Assembly: GCF_030406385.1 (NCBI RefSeq)
Contig: NZ_JAUEPM010000001.1
Coordinates: forward strand, 186,001 to 250,000
Length of the DNA stretch: 64,000 bases
Reading direction: 5' to 3'
DNA from: Microbacterium oryzae
GTDB lineage: Bacteria > Actinomycetota > Actinomycetes > Actinomycetales > Microbacteriaceae
Part shown: in pieces, positions 46,373 to 55,159 of the stretch
How the letters are laid out: each line of letters opens with the position of its first letter
How positions within the stretch are numbered: position 1 is the stretch's first letter
The notes under the pieces: model-generated
The model's database searches: none
Told to the model about the DNA's origin: nothing
The model's input: only the letters and a program-made list of their open reading frames with translations
Program-made: the position numbers and the translations under genes

Positions 46373-48145
46373 ATGAGCACTTCCGTCGTCCTCCCCGCGC
46401 TCGGCGAGAGCGTCACCGAGGGTACGGTCACCCGCTGGCTGAAGCAGGTCGGCGACACCGTCGAAGCGGACGAGCCGCTTCTCGAGGTCTCGACCGACAA
46501 GGTAGACACCGAGATCCCCTCCCCCGTGAGCGGCGTCCTGGAGGCGATCCTCGTGCAGGAGGACGAGACCGTCGAGGTCGGCGCCGAGCTCGCCCACGTG
46601 GGCGACGGCTCGGGTGCCGCCGAAGCGCCCGCCGCCCCCGCCGCCGAGAGCGCCTCCGCACAGCAGAGCGCGCCCGCAGAGCAGAGCGCACCTCAGCAGA
46701 GCGCTCCCGCTCCCGCCGAAGCCGCTCCGGCGGCCGCCGCCGATGCCGGAGCGAGCGACGACGCCTCCGACGTCGTCCTCCCGGAGCTCGGCGAGAGCGT
46801 CACCGAGGGCACCGTCACCCGCTGGCTGAAGCAGGTCGGCGACAGCGTCGAGGTCGACGAGCCGCTGCTCGAGATCTCCACCGACAAGGTCGACACCGAG
46901 ATCCCGTCGCCGGTCGCCGGCACCGTGCAGGAGATCCTCGTCCAGGAGGACGAGACGGTCGAGGTGGGCTCCGTGCTCGCCCGCGTCGGCAGCGGCGCTC
47001 CGGCGGCGCAGCCGCAGGCACAGCCTCAGGGCCAGGCGCCGGCGCCCGCACAGGCTTCCGAGCCCGCTCCCCAGCACGAGGTGGCGGAGGAGACCGCGCA
47101 GTCGCCGGCAGCGCCCGCCGAGTCGGAGGCCAAGGAGCCCGTTCAGGCGCAGGCCGCCGCACCGCAGCAGGCTCCCGCCCAGCAGGCTCCCGCCCAGCAG
47201 GCTCCCGCCGAGCAGGCTCCCGCCGAGGGCGAGGAGAAGCTGTACGTCACGCCGCTCGTGCGTCGTCTGGCCGCTCAGCACGGCGTCGACCTGGCCTCCG
47301 TCAAGGGGACCGGCGTCGGCGGACGCATCCGCAAGGAGGACGTGCTGAAGGCCGCCGAGGGCGCTTCCGCTCCGGCAGCCGCCGAGGCCGCCCCTGCCGC
47401 GCCGGCCGCCAAGCCCGAGCCGTCGCCGCTGCGCGGCACCACCGCTCCGATGTCGCGCCTGCGCAAGGTGCTCGCATCGCGCGCCGTGGAGTCGATGCAG
47501 AAGACCGCTCAGCTCACCACCGTGGTCGAGGTCGACGTCACCAAGCTCGCGGGGTACCGCGACCAGGTGAAGGGCACGTTCCTCGAGAAGACCGGCGACA
47601 AGCTGTCGTTCCTGCCGTTCTTCGCGCTCGCGGCCGCCGAGGCACTGCAGGCGTTCCCGATCGTGAACTCCACGGTCGACGCCGACAACAACATCGTGTA
47701 CCCGCCGAGCGAGAACCTGTCGATCGCGGTGGACACCGAGCGCGGCCTGCTCACGCCGGTCGTGCGCGATGCCGGATCGAAGAACCTCGCGCAGATCGCC
47801 CACGAGATCGCCGACCTCGCCGCACGCACGCGCGACAACAAGCTGAAGCCCGACGAGCTCTCCGGCGGCACCTTCACGCTCACCAACACGGGTTCGCGTG
47901 GCGCGCTGTTCGACACCCCCGTGGTGTTCCTGCCGCAGTCCGCGATCCTCGGCACGGGCGTCGTCTTCAAGCGCCCCGGCGTGGTCAAGGTCGACGGGGT
48001 CGAGGCGATCGGCATCCGCTCGTACGTCTACCTCGCGCTGTCGTACGACCACCGCACGATCGACGGAGCGGACGCCGCGCGCTTCCTCTCCGCGGTGAAG
48101 ACGCGGTTGGAGGCGGCCGACTTCGCCGCCGACCTCGGGATCTGA
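46373..48145 (+). CDS. sucB: 2-oxoglutarate/2-oxoacid dehydrogenase E2 (dihydrolipoamide acyltransferase)
   Basis: 590 residues. Two lipoyl domains, about 1-77 and 122-198, each with the lipoyl-lysine motif [10 protein letters not shown]. Linkers are Ala/Pro/Gln-rich, one made of QQAPA repeats. An E3/E1-binding domain follows ([17 protein letters not shown] to [10 protein letters not shown]), then the acyltransferase core with [12 protein letters not shown] carrying the catalytic His and Asp. GAAGGAG precedes the ATG. It works with LpdA from the same region. In relatives lipB-lipA usually follow; here they do not. Confidence 0.95.
   Translation: MSTSVVLPALGESVTEGTVTRWLKQVGDTVEADEPLLEVSTDKVDTEIPSPVSGVLEAILVQEDETVEVGAELAHVGDGSGAAEAPAAPAAESASAQQSAPAEQSAPQQSAPAPAEAAPAAAADAGASDDASDVVLPELGESVTEGTVTRWLKQVGDSVEVDEPLLEISTDKVDTEIPSPVAGTVQEILVQEDETVEVGSVLARVGSGAPAAQPQAQPQGQAPAPAQASEPAPQHEVAEETAQSPAAPAESEAKEPVQAQAAAPQQAPAQQAPAQQAPAEQAPAEGEEKLYVTPLVRRLAAQHGVDLASVKGTGVGGRIRKEDVLKAAEGASAPAAAEAAPAAPAAKPEPSPLRGTTAPMSRLRKVLASRAVESMQKTAQLTTVVEVDVTKLAGYRDQVKGTFLEKTGDKLSFLPFFALAAAEALQAFPIVNSTVDADNNIVYPPSENLSIAVDTERGLLTPVVRDAGSKNLAQIAHEIADLAARTRDNKLKPDELSGGTFTLTNTGSRGALFDTPVVFLPQSAILGTGVVFKRPGVVKVDGVEAIGIRSYVYLALSYDHRTIDGADAARFLSAVKTRLEAADFAADLGI
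47165..47224 (+). repeat. 15-bp coding repeats in the sucB linker
   Basis: Four tandem copies of CAGCAGGCTCCCGCC (the last with GAG at its start) encode QQAPA-type units in the flexible linker of SucB. Copy number may vary between strains. Confidence 0.85.
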
Positions 48146-48162
48146 TCTTCCGAGCCAGCTGA

Positions 48163-48207
48163 CGAAGGGGGCCGGATGGACGTGTGTCGTTCATCCGGCC
48201 CCCTTCG
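48163..48207. terminator. terminator between sucB and the unknown membrane protein gene
   Basis: A 16-bp perfect stem (CGAAGGGGGCCGGATG with complement) and 13-base loop. It includes the stop codon of the opposite gene and ends both transcripts. Confidence 0.8.
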
Positions 48208-49519
48208 CCGTCTCGTAGAGCTGTCGCACGCGCCACTCGCCCTGCACGCGCTCGAGCACCACATGGCGGTGCCCGGCGTCCTGGGCGATGCGAGTCACCG
48301 CGACGTCGCCGAAGTCGTCCACGAGCGCGACTTCGTCTGCGGTGACGCCCTCCACGAGGCGAGCGGTCGCCTCCTCCGGAGTCTCCTCCTCCGGGGTCTC
48401 GTCCTCCGGGGAGCTCTCCTGTCCTGCCGCGCCCTCCGGGGTGTTCTCCGCCGGCGAGACGGGTTCGGCCGAGGTGGGCTCCGACGGATCGCCCGACGGC
48501 GCGGATGCCTCGACCATCGCGGACTGCTCGCCAGAAGCCGGCGGTGCGTCGGAAGCCATCGGCGCGTCGGCTTCGGCGCTTCCCTCCCCGGGCCACAACG
48601 CTCCGATGAGGAGCACGGCTCCCGCACACGCGGCACCCACGAGGAGCGGAGCGCGACGGGACCGCGAAGGGCCCGACGGCCGCCGGGTGCTTCGACGCCG
48701 CCCGACCGCCGTCATCATCTCCCCCACGGACTCCCACGCCCCCGCCGCGAGAGCGGCCACTCCCGCGTCCACGTGCCGATCGAGCCACGCGCCGACGGCC
48801 TGCGCCGCGCCCTCCGCGGAGGGAGCAGGTCGCTCGACCTCGGGGATCGCGTCCTCCGCCGTCCGTTCCTCGAGGGCGAGCGCCCGCGGTGCATACGCTT
48901 CGAAGAGCCTCCCCTCTATGGCGTCGACGGCGCGGTGAAGGCCGCGCGGTCGTTCGAGTGCCGTGACGGCCTCCTCGAGGACGCGGCGGAGCACCCGGTC
49001 GGCCGACCCCCGTGCGAGGCCCTCCAGCACGCGCCGCGCCGAAGCCTCCGGCGTCTCGCCCGCGCCCTCGGCGAAGATCGGCCGCGCCTCATCGGTCAGC
49101 CACCACTCCCCGGCCGGTCCCTGCTCGTGTCCGGTGCGGCCATCCCACGCCTCCTGGACACCGCGCAGCAGGCTGACCGCCAGCGTCACGACCTCGCCGC
49201 CCGCGGGCGGTGAGCCCGACGCCGTGCGCATCGCCAGCCAGACCTCCAGCCGCGCGACGCACCACGGCAGCACGAGCGCGTGCCCATCGGTGAGGAGCAC
49301 GATGTCCCGCGGCGAGAGGACGTGCGCGTGGCCTGCCGCGCGCCATCCCACCCAGTCGTCCAGCACCTCTGCGCGCACGAGCTGCACCACGTCGTCTCCG
49401 CACCTCGCCAGCTCCCCCGCGATGGGCACGGCGGGCGGCCGGACGTGGCGAATCGGGCGATACGCACTCGTCGCCTCCGAGATCTCCCGCTCCCCGGCGA
49501 GGACGCCACCCCAGCTCAT
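48191..49519 (-). CDS. single-pass membrane protein of unknown function
   Basis: 442 residues. I do not recognise the family. Residues 1-270 are a soluble domain with GHAHVLSPRDIVLLTDGHAL, VVTLAVSLLRGVQEAWDG and GEWWLTDEARPIFAEGAGE; the rhythm resembles the C-lobe of a degenerate kinase fold, but no catalytic residues are present. A basic patch (RRRSTRRPSGPSRSRR) precedes one transmembrane helix near 295. An acidic Pro/Glu/Ser-rich stretch and an outer domain of about 65 residues (VTRIAQDAGHRHVVLERVQGEW split by short turns) follow. It occupies the place where lipB-lipA are usual. ATG 49519 is the chosen start. Confidence 0.65.
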   Translation of the reverse strand: MSWGGVLAGEREISEATSAYRPIRHVRPPAVPIAGELARCGDDVVQLVRAEVLDDWVGWRAAGHAHVLSPRDIVLLTDGHALVLPWCVARLEVWLAMRTASGSPPAGGEVVTLAVSLLRGVQEAWDGRTGHEQGPAGEWWLTDEARPIFAEGAGETPEASARRVLEGLARGSADRVLRRVLEEAVTALERPRGLHRAVDAIEGRLFEAYAPRALALEERTAEDAIPEVERPAPSAEGAAQAVGAWLDRHVDAGVAALAAGAWESVGEMMTAVGRRRSTRRPSGPSRSRRAPLLVGAACAGAVLLIGALWPGEGSAEADAPMASDAPPASGEQSAMVEASAPSGDPSEPTSAEPVSPAENTPEGAAGQESSPEDETPEEETPEEATARLVEGVTADEVALVDDFGDVAVTRIAQDAGHRHVVLERVQGEWRVRQLYETAKGAG

Positions 49520-49652
49520 GCCCTCAGCCTGCCGCCCCGTCGCGAGCTGCAGCGGGGTGACCGCGTCGCAGCGCACGACGCGCCGGTTCCGGCTCGCCTG
49601 TGCACACGGCGTCGGGCCGCGTGAACAGGAGCGCCCCGGTAGTCTTGTTCTC

Positions 49653-50357
49653 ATGGCACGCAGCACTCCCACCGAGAAGCGGCCGGGCTTCTTCTCGCAG
49701 ATCCGGTCACTGTTCACGTTCACCCGTGAGGCCTTCCCGTGGATCGGATGGCTGCTCGCCGGGATCATCGTGCTCGGCGTCCTGCTGGGTGTCGTCGTCG
49801 GCTTCCTCCTGCAGCCCCAGTGGTGGGGCATCCTCCTCTGGGGCATCACCGGTCTCATGGTCGGCGCCCTCGCGGCGATGATGACGATGACGCGCCTCTC
49901 CACGCGTGCGATGTACCGCAAGCTCGACGGGATGCCCGGGGCGGCCGGCCACGTGCTGGCGAACATGCTCGGCCGCAACTGGCGCGGCGAGGACATGCCG
50001 GTGGGCATCAACCCCAAGACGCAGGAGGCGGTGTACCGCGCCGTCGGCCGCGGCGGCATCGTCGTCGTGGGCGAGGGATCGAAGGGCCGACTCACGCGCC
50101 TCATGCGCGACGAGCGGATGCGCGCTCAGCGCGTGGCGCACGGCGTGCCGGTGCACGAGTACTACGTCGGCCACGGCGACGGCGAGGTGCCGATCGACCA
50201 GCTCGCGAAGACCGTCAAGTCCCTGCCCAAGGCGATCGACCGGGCGACGATGGCGGCCGTGCTCCAGCGCGTCGAGTCCGTGTCGCAGTCCATCGCGTCG
50301 CTTCCCATTCCCAAGGGCATCGACCCCACCAAGGTGCGCTCGCAGCGACCGCGTTGA
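49653..50357 (+). CDS. DUF4191 family membrane protein
   Basis: 234 residues with two adjacent transmembrane helices near 30-75 (IGWLLAGIIVLGVLLGVVVG and WGILLWGITGLMVGALAA), then a cytosolic domain with MYRKLDGMPGAAGHVL and GSKGRLTRLMRDE. It matches DUF4191, an actinobacterial family next to glnA/lipA. Function unknown. Confidence 0.88.
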   Translation: MARSTPTEKRPGFFSQIRSLFTFTREAFPWIGWLLAGIIVLGVLLGVVVGFLLQPQWWGILLWGITGLMVGALAAMMTMTRLSTRAMYRKLDGMPGAAGHVLANMLGRNWRGEDMPVGINPKTQEAVYRAVGRGGIVVVGEGSKGRLTRLMRDERMRAQRVAHGVPVHEYYVGHGDGEVPIDQLAKTVKSLPKAIDRATMAAVLQRVESVSQSIASLPIPKGIDPTKVRSQRPR

Positions 50358-50368
50358 GTCGCCCCTGA

Positions 50369-50410
50369 CACGACGAAGCCCCGCCGATTCCGGCGGGGCT
50401 TCGTCGTGTC
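50369..50410. terminator. long bidirectional terminator between DUF4191 and RDD genes
   Basis: A perfect 19-bp stem (ACACGACGAAGCCCCGCCG with complement) with loop ATTC between convergent stops. Confidence 0.9.
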
Positions 50411-50416
50411 CGGCGC

Positions 50417-50848
50417 TCAGCGGCGCACGAGGACCGTTCCGGCGACCCGGTCGTGCAGTCCGCGGCGGTCGGCGTCCCACACGACCGCGGGAATGACGAC
50501 GACGAGCAGGATGGTCCGGACGATCGGGCGCCAGATCCCCGTCCAGGCGCCGTCGGCGCGGACGAGACGCAGGCCGGCGATCCGGTGGCCGGGACTGCCG
50601 CCCAGCATGGGGATGAAGACGATGTGGAGCACGGCGAAGACCATCATGGGCGCGAACAGCGTCAGGCCCGCCTCCTCCGGCAGCGCGAACTGGTCGTAGC
50701 CGAAGAACGCCGTGGCGATGATCGTCGCGGCGGTGTAGTCGATGACGAGGCCGATGATGCGGCGACCGAGGCGGGCGATGGAACCGGGGCCTTCTGCGGG
50801 GAGACCGAGGCTCGCTCCCGGGTGGTCGGCGTGGGAGGGGGATGTCAC
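50417..50848 (-). CDS. RDD family membrane protein
   Basis: 143 residues with RDD features: LGRRIIGLVIDYTAATIIA (Arg, Asp in the first helix), GGSPGHRIAGLRLVRADG and a C-terminal WDADRRGLHDRVAGTVL, with about three membrane segments. The role of these proteins is poorly defined, possibly ion or substrate transport. GTG 50848 start; divergent from glnA, whose GlnR box lies 28 bp upstream of it. Confidence 0.88.
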   Translation of the reverse strand: MTSPSHADHPGASLGLPAEGPGSIARLGRRIIGLVIDYTAATIIATAFFGYDQFALPEEAGLTLFAPMMVFAVLHIVFIPMLGGSPGHRIAGLRLVRADGAWTGIWRPIVRTILLVVVIPAVVWDADRRGLHDRVAGTVLVRR

Positions 50849-50875
50849 CGGATGAGCCTAGAGGACCGGGGCTGT

Positions 50876-50902
50876 GTAACATGCCGGAAACATAAGGGAC
50901 AC
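50876..50902 (+). promoter_or_regulatory. GlnR box upstream of glnA
   Basis: GTAAC, six bases, GAAAC, six bases, GACAC: three consecutive GlnR half-sites in the consensus spacing. The -10 candidate TATGTT (50924-50929) begins 21 bp beyond, and an 8-bp inverted repeat (ACGGCGGG with CCCGCCGT, 50901-50921) fills the spacer. Confidence 0.8.
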
Positions 50903-50982
50903 GGCGGGGCAATCCCGCCGTCATATGTTTGCGCCGTTGTCCGTTCGCGGACGCCCGACTCGAGACCCGACTGGAGCCCCCG

Positions 50983-52407
50983 ATGTTCAAAGATTCCTCC
51001 GAGGTGCTGGCCTTCATCAAGGACGAGGACGTCAAGTTCCTCGACATCCGCTTCACCGACCTCCCCGGTGTGCAGCAGCACTTCAACATCCCGGCCTCGA
51101 CGGTGGACGAGGAGTTCTTCACCGTCGGCCAGCTCTTCGACGGATCGTCCATCCGCGGGTTCGCGAACATCCACGAGTCCGACATGCAGCTCATCCCCGA
51201 CGTGTCGACGGCGTACCTCGACCCGTTCCGCGAGGCGAAGACGCTGATCATGGTCTTTGACATCTACAACCCGCGCAACGGCGAGATCTACTCGAAGGAC
51301 CCGCGTCAGGTCGCCAAGAAGGCGGAGAAGTACCTCGCCTCGACCGGCATCGCCGACACCGCGTTCTTCGCTCCGGAGGCCGAGTTCTATATCTTCGACG
51401 ACGTGCGCTACGAGGTGAAGGAGAACTCGAGCTTCTACTCCGTCGACTCGGAGGAAGGCGCGTGGAACACCGGGCGCAAGGAGGAGGGCGGCAACCTCGC
51501 CAACAAGACCCCCTTCAAGGGCGGCTACTTCCCCGTCTCGCCGGTCGACAAGACGGCGGACCTCCGCGACGACATGAGCCTCAAGCTCATCGAGGCGGGC
51601 CTCGAGCTCGAGCGCTCGCACCACGAGGTGGGCACCGGCGGACAGCAGGAGATCAACTACCGCTTCGACACCATGGTGCACGCGGCCGACGACATCCTGA
51701 AGTTCAAGTACATCATCAAGAACACCGCCGAGGAGTGGGGCAAGGTCGCCACCTTCATGCCGAAGCCGCTCTTCGGCGACAACGGCTCGGGCATGCACAC
51801 GCACCAGTCGCTGTGGGCCGACGGCAAGCCGCTGTTCTACGACGAGACCGGCTACGGCGGGCTCAGCGACCTCGCCCGCTGGTACATCGGCGGCCTGCTC
51901 GCGCACGCTCCCTCGGTCCTCGCGTTCACGAACCCCACGCTGAACAGCTACCACCGTCTGGTGAAGGGCTTCGAGGCGCCGGTCAACCTCGTCTACTCCG
52001 CCGGCAACCGCTCCGCGGCCATCCGCATCCCGATCACGGGCTCGAACCCGAAGGCCAAGCGCATCGAGTTCCGCGCACCTGACGCCTCGGGCAACCCTTA
52101 CCTCGCCTTCGCCGCGCAGCTGATGGCGGGCCTCGACGGCATCAAGAACCGCATCGAGCCGCACGAGCCGGTCGACAAGGACCTCTACGAGCTTCCCGCT
52201 GAGGAGGCCCGCAACATCCCGCAGGTGCCGAACTCGCTCCAGGACTCGCTCGACGCGCTTCGCGACGACCACGCCTTCCTCCTCGAGGGCGGCGTGTTCA
52301 CGCAGGAGCTCATCGACACCTGGATCGAGTACAAGGAGGAGAACGAGATCAAGCCGCTCGCGCAGCGCCCTCACCCCTTCGAGTACGAGCTGTACTTCGG
52401 CGTGTGA
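50983..52407 (+). CDS. glnA: glutamine synthetase, type I
   Basis: 474 residues of GSI-beta type. Motifs: [10 protein letters not shown] (Asp50-equivalent loop region), the metal ligands in [25 protein letters not shown]-site GSGMHTHQS and NRSAAIRIP. The adenylylation site DLYELP (Tyr about 402) is present, so activity is probably controlled by GlnE. It makes glutamine from glutamate, ATP and ammonium, linking AmtB and NirBD products to metabolism. ATG 50983 is chosen from the family N terminus ([14 protein letters not shown]). Confidence 0.97.
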   Translation: MFKDSSEVLAFIKDEDVKFLDIRFTDLPGVQQHFNIPASTVDEEFFTVGQLFDGSSIRGFANIHESDMQLIPDVSTAYLDPFREAKTLIMVFDIYNPRNGEIYSKDPRQVAKKAEKYLASTGIADTAFFAPEAEFYIFDDVRYEVKENSSFYSVDSEEGAWNTGRKEEGGNLANKTPFKGGYFPVSPVDKTADLRDDMSLKLIEAGLELERSHHEVGTGGQQEINYRFDTMVHAADDILKFKYIIKNTAEEWGKVATFMPKPLFGDNGSGMHTHQSLWADGKPLFYDETGYGGLSDLARWYIGGLLAHAPSVLAFTNPTLNSYHRLVKGFEAPVNLVYSAGNRSAAIRIPITGSNPKAKRIEFRAPDASGNPYLAFAAQLMAGLDGIKNRIEPHEPVDKDLYELPAEEARNIPQVPNSLQDSLDALRDDHAFLLEGGVFTQELIDTWIEYKEENEIKPLAQRPHPFEYELYFGV

Positions 52408-52426
52408 TCTAGCCACTTCGACGGCG

Positions 52427-52485
52427 GGGGCCTCCTCCCCTAGTGATGACGCGGATTTCCGCTCCACCACTGGGAAGGAGGCCCC
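52427..52485 (+). terminator. nested terminator after glnA
   Basis: The outer 10-bp stem GGGGCCTCCT with AGGAGGCCCC encloses an inner imperfect stem (CCCTAGTG with CACTGGG) and a 5-bp hairpin GCGGA-TT-TCCGC. TTTCG follows. It is an unusually elaborate structure for a terminator. Confidence 0.7.
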
Positions 52486-52578
52486 TTTCGCTATCGCCTC
52501 GCCGGTCCTGTCGAGTCCTGCTCGGTCCTGCTCGATCCGCTCCGTTTACAGCCAGATCACATCCCGAGAGTCCCCCCT

Positions 52579-52689
52579 ATGCTCACCTGGTCCGAGGTCC
52601 GCGACCTGCTCTCCGTCGTCGGCGCGACCGACGTCGACGAGCTCATCGAGTGGCTGCGGGAGTACCTCGACCAGGCGCCCTCTTCGTAA
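52579..52689 (+). CDS. possible small protein (36 residues)
   Basis: The reading MLTWSEVRDLLSVVGATDVD... gives a compact acidic, partly helical sequence and ends with TAA. A weak GAGAG is 8 bp upstream of the ATG. It overlaps a short antisense reading. Host or prophage ownership is unclear because the junction cannot be placed. Confidence 0.3.
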   Translation: MLTWSEVRDLLSVVGATDVDELIEWLREYLDQAPSS

Positions 52690-52905
52690 CGGCGTTCCGC
52701 CACACCACGATCTGATGCGTGCCACCCGGCTCCCGCGTGAACTCGATCAGCACGACCCGGTCCACTGCACCCATGCCCACACCGGAAGCGGGCGCTTCGC
52801 CCACTCCACGCGGCCGCCGTACGCCTGCACCGGCAGCGTCACCGGCCGGCGCTGCGCGAGCGCCCGTTCGATTGAGCCGTCCGACGGCGGTCTGTTGCTA
52901 CCCAC
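52643..52905 (-). pseudogene. small phage-type gene apparently broken by a frameshift
   Basis: Two consecutive minus-strand readings look like one protein split between frames. The first (GTG 52905 to TGA 52747, 52 residues) reads SDGSIERALAQRRPVTLPVQ and ends in VWAWVQWTGSC. The second, overlapping, reads RVVLIEFTREPGGTHQIVVW and continues to 52643. Both halves have protein-like composition, whereas the joined product would need a shift around 52750-52770. It lies just beyond the integrase 3' end. It could instead be two tiny genes. Confidence 0.35.
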
Positions 52906-52946
52906 CCGGCGAGGCTACGGGCGGCCTCGGACACCCTCCGCCCTCG

Positions 52947-53873
52947 TCAGCTGCTCACGGCGAAAGCGCGGGCGGCGAGGTGCGCGGCGTGCTGGTCGAG
53001 ATTCCCCCGGTTCCGGTAGTAGTGCAGCGTCGTGCGCGGGTCGGCGTGGTCGGCGAACTCCTGCGCTTCGATGAGGGTGGCGCCGGCGTCGATGACCGCG
53101 GTGACGGCGGCGTGGCGGAGGGTGTGCGGGTGGGCGTTCTCCGGGAGGTCGGCTTTGCGGAGGAGGCGCTTGGTCCAGTCGTACGCGCCGGCGCGGGTCT
53201 GCTGCTTCCCGGCGCGGGTGAGGATGAGCGGACCACTGGTGCGGTCGCCGGCGGCGCGCTGGATGATGCGCAGTAGCGGGACGGGGATCGGCTTCACGCG
53301 GATCTTCCCGCCCTTGCGGACGGTGCGGAGGACGACGTACCCGAGGTCGTCCTCACGGAAGTCCTCGACGCGCACGGCGCACGCTTCGGACACGCGGAGC
53401 CCGAGCATCGACATGAGGCCGACGAGCGCGGCGTGCGCGGGTGAGGTGTCGATCGCGACGCGCAGAAGGGTCTTCACCTGCTCGGGTGTGAGGGTGGCGA
53501 TGGCCTCCGGGTCCTCGTGCACCTTCGGAAGGCGGAGCAGCACGGTCGGGTCGCGGTCGATGAGCTCGTCAGCGACGGCGAGCTGATAGAAGCCACGGAC
53601 AGGCTTCATCCGTCGGATGACGGAGGAAGGCTTGTTGCCGCGGTCTTCGAGCAAGTGCTGGATGAACAGCTCGAGGTGCGGACGTCGGGCGGCCATCGGG
53701 TCGACGCCGGCGGCAGCGCACCAGGTGAAGTAGACGCGGAGGTCGGCGGCGTACAGCTGCCGGGTGGCTCCGTCGTACCGGGCGAGGTACGCGTCACGCG
53801 CGAGCGCGGCGATGTCGTTTCGGGCAGGGGTGTGCGCAGTAGCATTGGCCACGGCGGCTCCAATCTCACACAT
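52947..53873 (-). CDS. int: tyrosine-type phage integrase
   Basis: 308 residues. An N-terminal SAM-like core-binding domain (YDGATRQLYAADLRVYFTW) is followed by the catalytic domain with Arg in LGLRVSEACAVR, Lys in RKGGKIRV, HTLRHAAVT (HxxR), HADPRTTLHYY with the second His and the nucleophilic Tyr. All catalytic residues are present. ATG 53873 has GAGGA six bases upstream; a 14-bp palindrome CCTCGC-CC-GCGAGG (53881-53894) precedes it. It would catalyse prophage integration/excision; no excisionase was recognised. Confidence 0.92.
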   Translation of the reverse strand: MCEIGAAVANATAHTPARNDIAALARDAYLARYDGATRQLYAADLRVYFTWCAAAGVDPMAARRPHLELFIQHLLEDRGNKPSSVIRRMKPVRGFYQLAVADELIDRDPTVLLRLPKVHEDPEAIATLTPEQVKTLLRVAIDTSPAHAALVGLMSMLGLRVSEACAVRVEDFREDDLGYVVLRTVRKGGKIRVKPIPVPLLRIIQRAAGDRTSGPLILTRAGKQQTRAGAYDWTKRLLRKADLPENAHPHTLRHAAVTAVIDAGATLIEAQEFADHADPRTTLHYYRNRGNLDQHAAHLAARAFAVSS

Positions 53874-54052
53874 TGGACATCCTCGCCCGCGAGGTCGGGA
53901 CGTGGATCGGGTACTACGAGAACGACGACACCCGGGGGCTCTGTGACGGGCTGCGGCGCATTCCCGGCGTTGAGGAGTGGATACCCGTCGGACAGGCGCG
54001 GCGAGGCGCTGGACGCCACGAGACACCGCGCGCCGACGCCGACCACCCCTGA
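53873..54052 (+). CDS. possible small phage protein, divergent from int
   Basis: A 59-residue reading from TTG 53873: LDILAREVGTWIGYYENDD, then LCDGLRRIPGVEEWIPVG and a basic/acidic tail, ending in TGA. The composition looks like a real protein, but the start is a TTG overlapping the int start and no ribosome site is visible. It could be the 3' end of a decayed gene. Confidence 0.35.
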   Translation: MDILAREVGTWIGYYENDDTRGLCDGLRRIPGVEEWIPVGQARRGAGRHETPRADADHP

Positions 54053-54076
54053 GCACACGCAGGCCATGATGATCAC

Positions 54077-54262
54077 ATGGACAAGCGCGAAGCTGCACAC
54101 AACAGACTCAAGACCGCTATCGAGACGGCCCTCGCGGAGGCGGCTGGACACAAGGGGCGGATCCGGATCGAGGATCAGAACCACGCTCGTGAGATCACCC
54201 AGGAGATCGACCGGTTGATAGCCCTGCACGCCGCCGGTTCTCTCGACGAGAACTACGGATAG
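54077..54262 (+). CDS. small prophage protein, unknown
   Basis: 61 residues, helical and charged (AAHNRLKTAIETALAEAAG, then EITQEIDRLIALHAAGSLDE). No recognised family. It is on the plus strand, opposite to int, with a strong terminator 14 bp after the stop. The location suggests a lysogeny-region gene. Confidence 0.6.
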   Translation: MDKREAAHNRLKTAIETALAEAAGHKGRIRIEDQNHAREITQEIDRLIALHAAGSLDENYG

Positions 54263-54275
54263 CCCGAGCACGACG

Positions 54276-54317
54276 AAGCCGCCCCTCCCTCGACCGGAGT
54301 CGAGAGAGGGGCGGCTT
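54276..54317. terminator. bidirectional terminator in the lysogeny region
   Basis: An 18-bp stem with one C-A mismatch (AAGCCGCCCCTC.CTCGAC with its complement) and loop CGGA separates the convergent genes at 54262 and 54324. Confidence 0.85.
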
Positions 54318-54323
54318 GTACGT

Positions 54324-54716
54324 TCAGAACGCGTAGGAGATGTTCATGACTGAGGGCGCGATCGCGTCGGTGCCGATGTCCACAGTGATCGTCGACGGAC
54401 GCGAAGGATTGAGGTAGAGGTAGTCCACATACATCGCCATCGACGTCGTCGATTGTGCGAGCTGCTCAATGGTTTCGCCCTCATGCTTGCTCACGCGGAA
54501 GTCGATAAGCGTGAGCTTTTCCGGGAAGGCGACGAATACATTCGCTTCCCCGCCAAAGCCGTTGACGCGAGTCGCAACGGAGCCAAGCGTGTCCTCAGGG
54601 AGGGCAACCACGACGGGAGTCGAGCCATCGGAGAGACGCACAGGCAGCGGCTCGACAGCGGAGCGACGCGCTACGGTCTTCATGACCCGTCGCGTTGCGA
54701 GACTGTGAGTGTTCAT
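54324..54716 (-). CDS. prophage protein of unknown function, second gene of a pair
   Basis: 130 residues. The N-terminal 20 are basic; the rest is beta-rich (TPVVVALPEDTLGSVATRVN, ANVFVAFPEKLTLIDFRVS, STITVDIGTDAIAPSVMNIS). Codon use is visibly less GC-rich than in the host genes. I chose ATG 54716: GAGGTGG lies six bases before it and it overlaps the upstream gene stop by 4 nt. No family recognised. Confidence 0.65.
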   Translation of the reverse strand: MNTHSLATRRVMKTVARRSAVEPLPVRLSDGSTPVVVALPEDTLGSVATRVNGFGGEANVFVAFPEKLTLIDFRVSKHEGETIEQLAQSTTSMAMYVDYLYLNPSRPSTITVDIGTDAIAPSVMNISYAF

Positions 54717-55132
54717 CGCCATCCACCTCGGCAGTAGTTGTCGTGACGATCGTGCACGAGATCGTACGCCCTGTCGAAGCATTCTTGCACGTCGACCTGG
54801 GAGCGCAAGGCGCTGATGTTCCGCCTGTCATCGTTCTTGCGGTGCCCCGTCAGATGCTCGTGGAAGTAGCCGTGCTGCGAGTCGCATGAGTACTGCTCCA
54901 CCCAGCGACCCAATGCGTCGCGGGTGATCCACATGATCGCGAACTGCACGAGCAGGTGATTTTGGTAGCAGTCGCGCTGCACGATCCGGCAGCCGCAAAT
55001 GAGGTCGACGGGGATCGTGATCTCCTCCACGTCGAAGCCAGATGGAGCCTCGTATAGGGCCTCAATCGGTTGCGTGGCCAAGAGCTTGCTCGCCTTCTTG
55101 GCGTTCTTGTGCCTGTCGCCCTTCCTGGCCAT
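54713..55132 (-). CDS. prophage protein of unknown function, first gene of a pair
   Basis: 139 residues. A basic start (MARKGDRHKNAKKASKLL) is followed by a Cys/His-containing body: DLICGCRIVQRDCYQNHLLV, YSCDSQHGYFHEHLTGH and a C-terminal FDRAYDLVHDRHDNYCRGGW. Several Cys and His suggest a metal site or a nuclease-like fold, but I see no known motif. It is coupled by ATGA to the next gene. The pair lies between int and the tail operon, where phages often carry cargo or exclusion genes. Confidence 0.65.
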   Translation of the reverse strand: MARKGDRHKNAKKASKLLATQPIEALYEAPSGFDVEEITIPVDLICGCRIVQRDCYQNHLLVQFAIMWITRDALGRWVEQYSCDSQHGYFHEHLTGHRKNDDRRNISALRSQVDVQECFDRAYDLVHDRHDNYCRGGWR

Positions 55133-55159
55133 GCCAGCGAGCCTACACACACGTCGAGA

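Noticed and set aside
47165..47224. CRISPR-like short repeats
   Set aside because: The repeats are contiguous, in frame and encode the Pro/Ala linker of SucB; no spacers.
44153..48052. 1299-codon frame opposite pepA, lpdA and sucB
   Set aside because: Shadow frame covering three well-supported genes.
52408..52946. attL site of the prophage
   Set aside because: No tRNA or tmRNA 3' end and no repeat pair could be identified; the other prophage end is outside the window.
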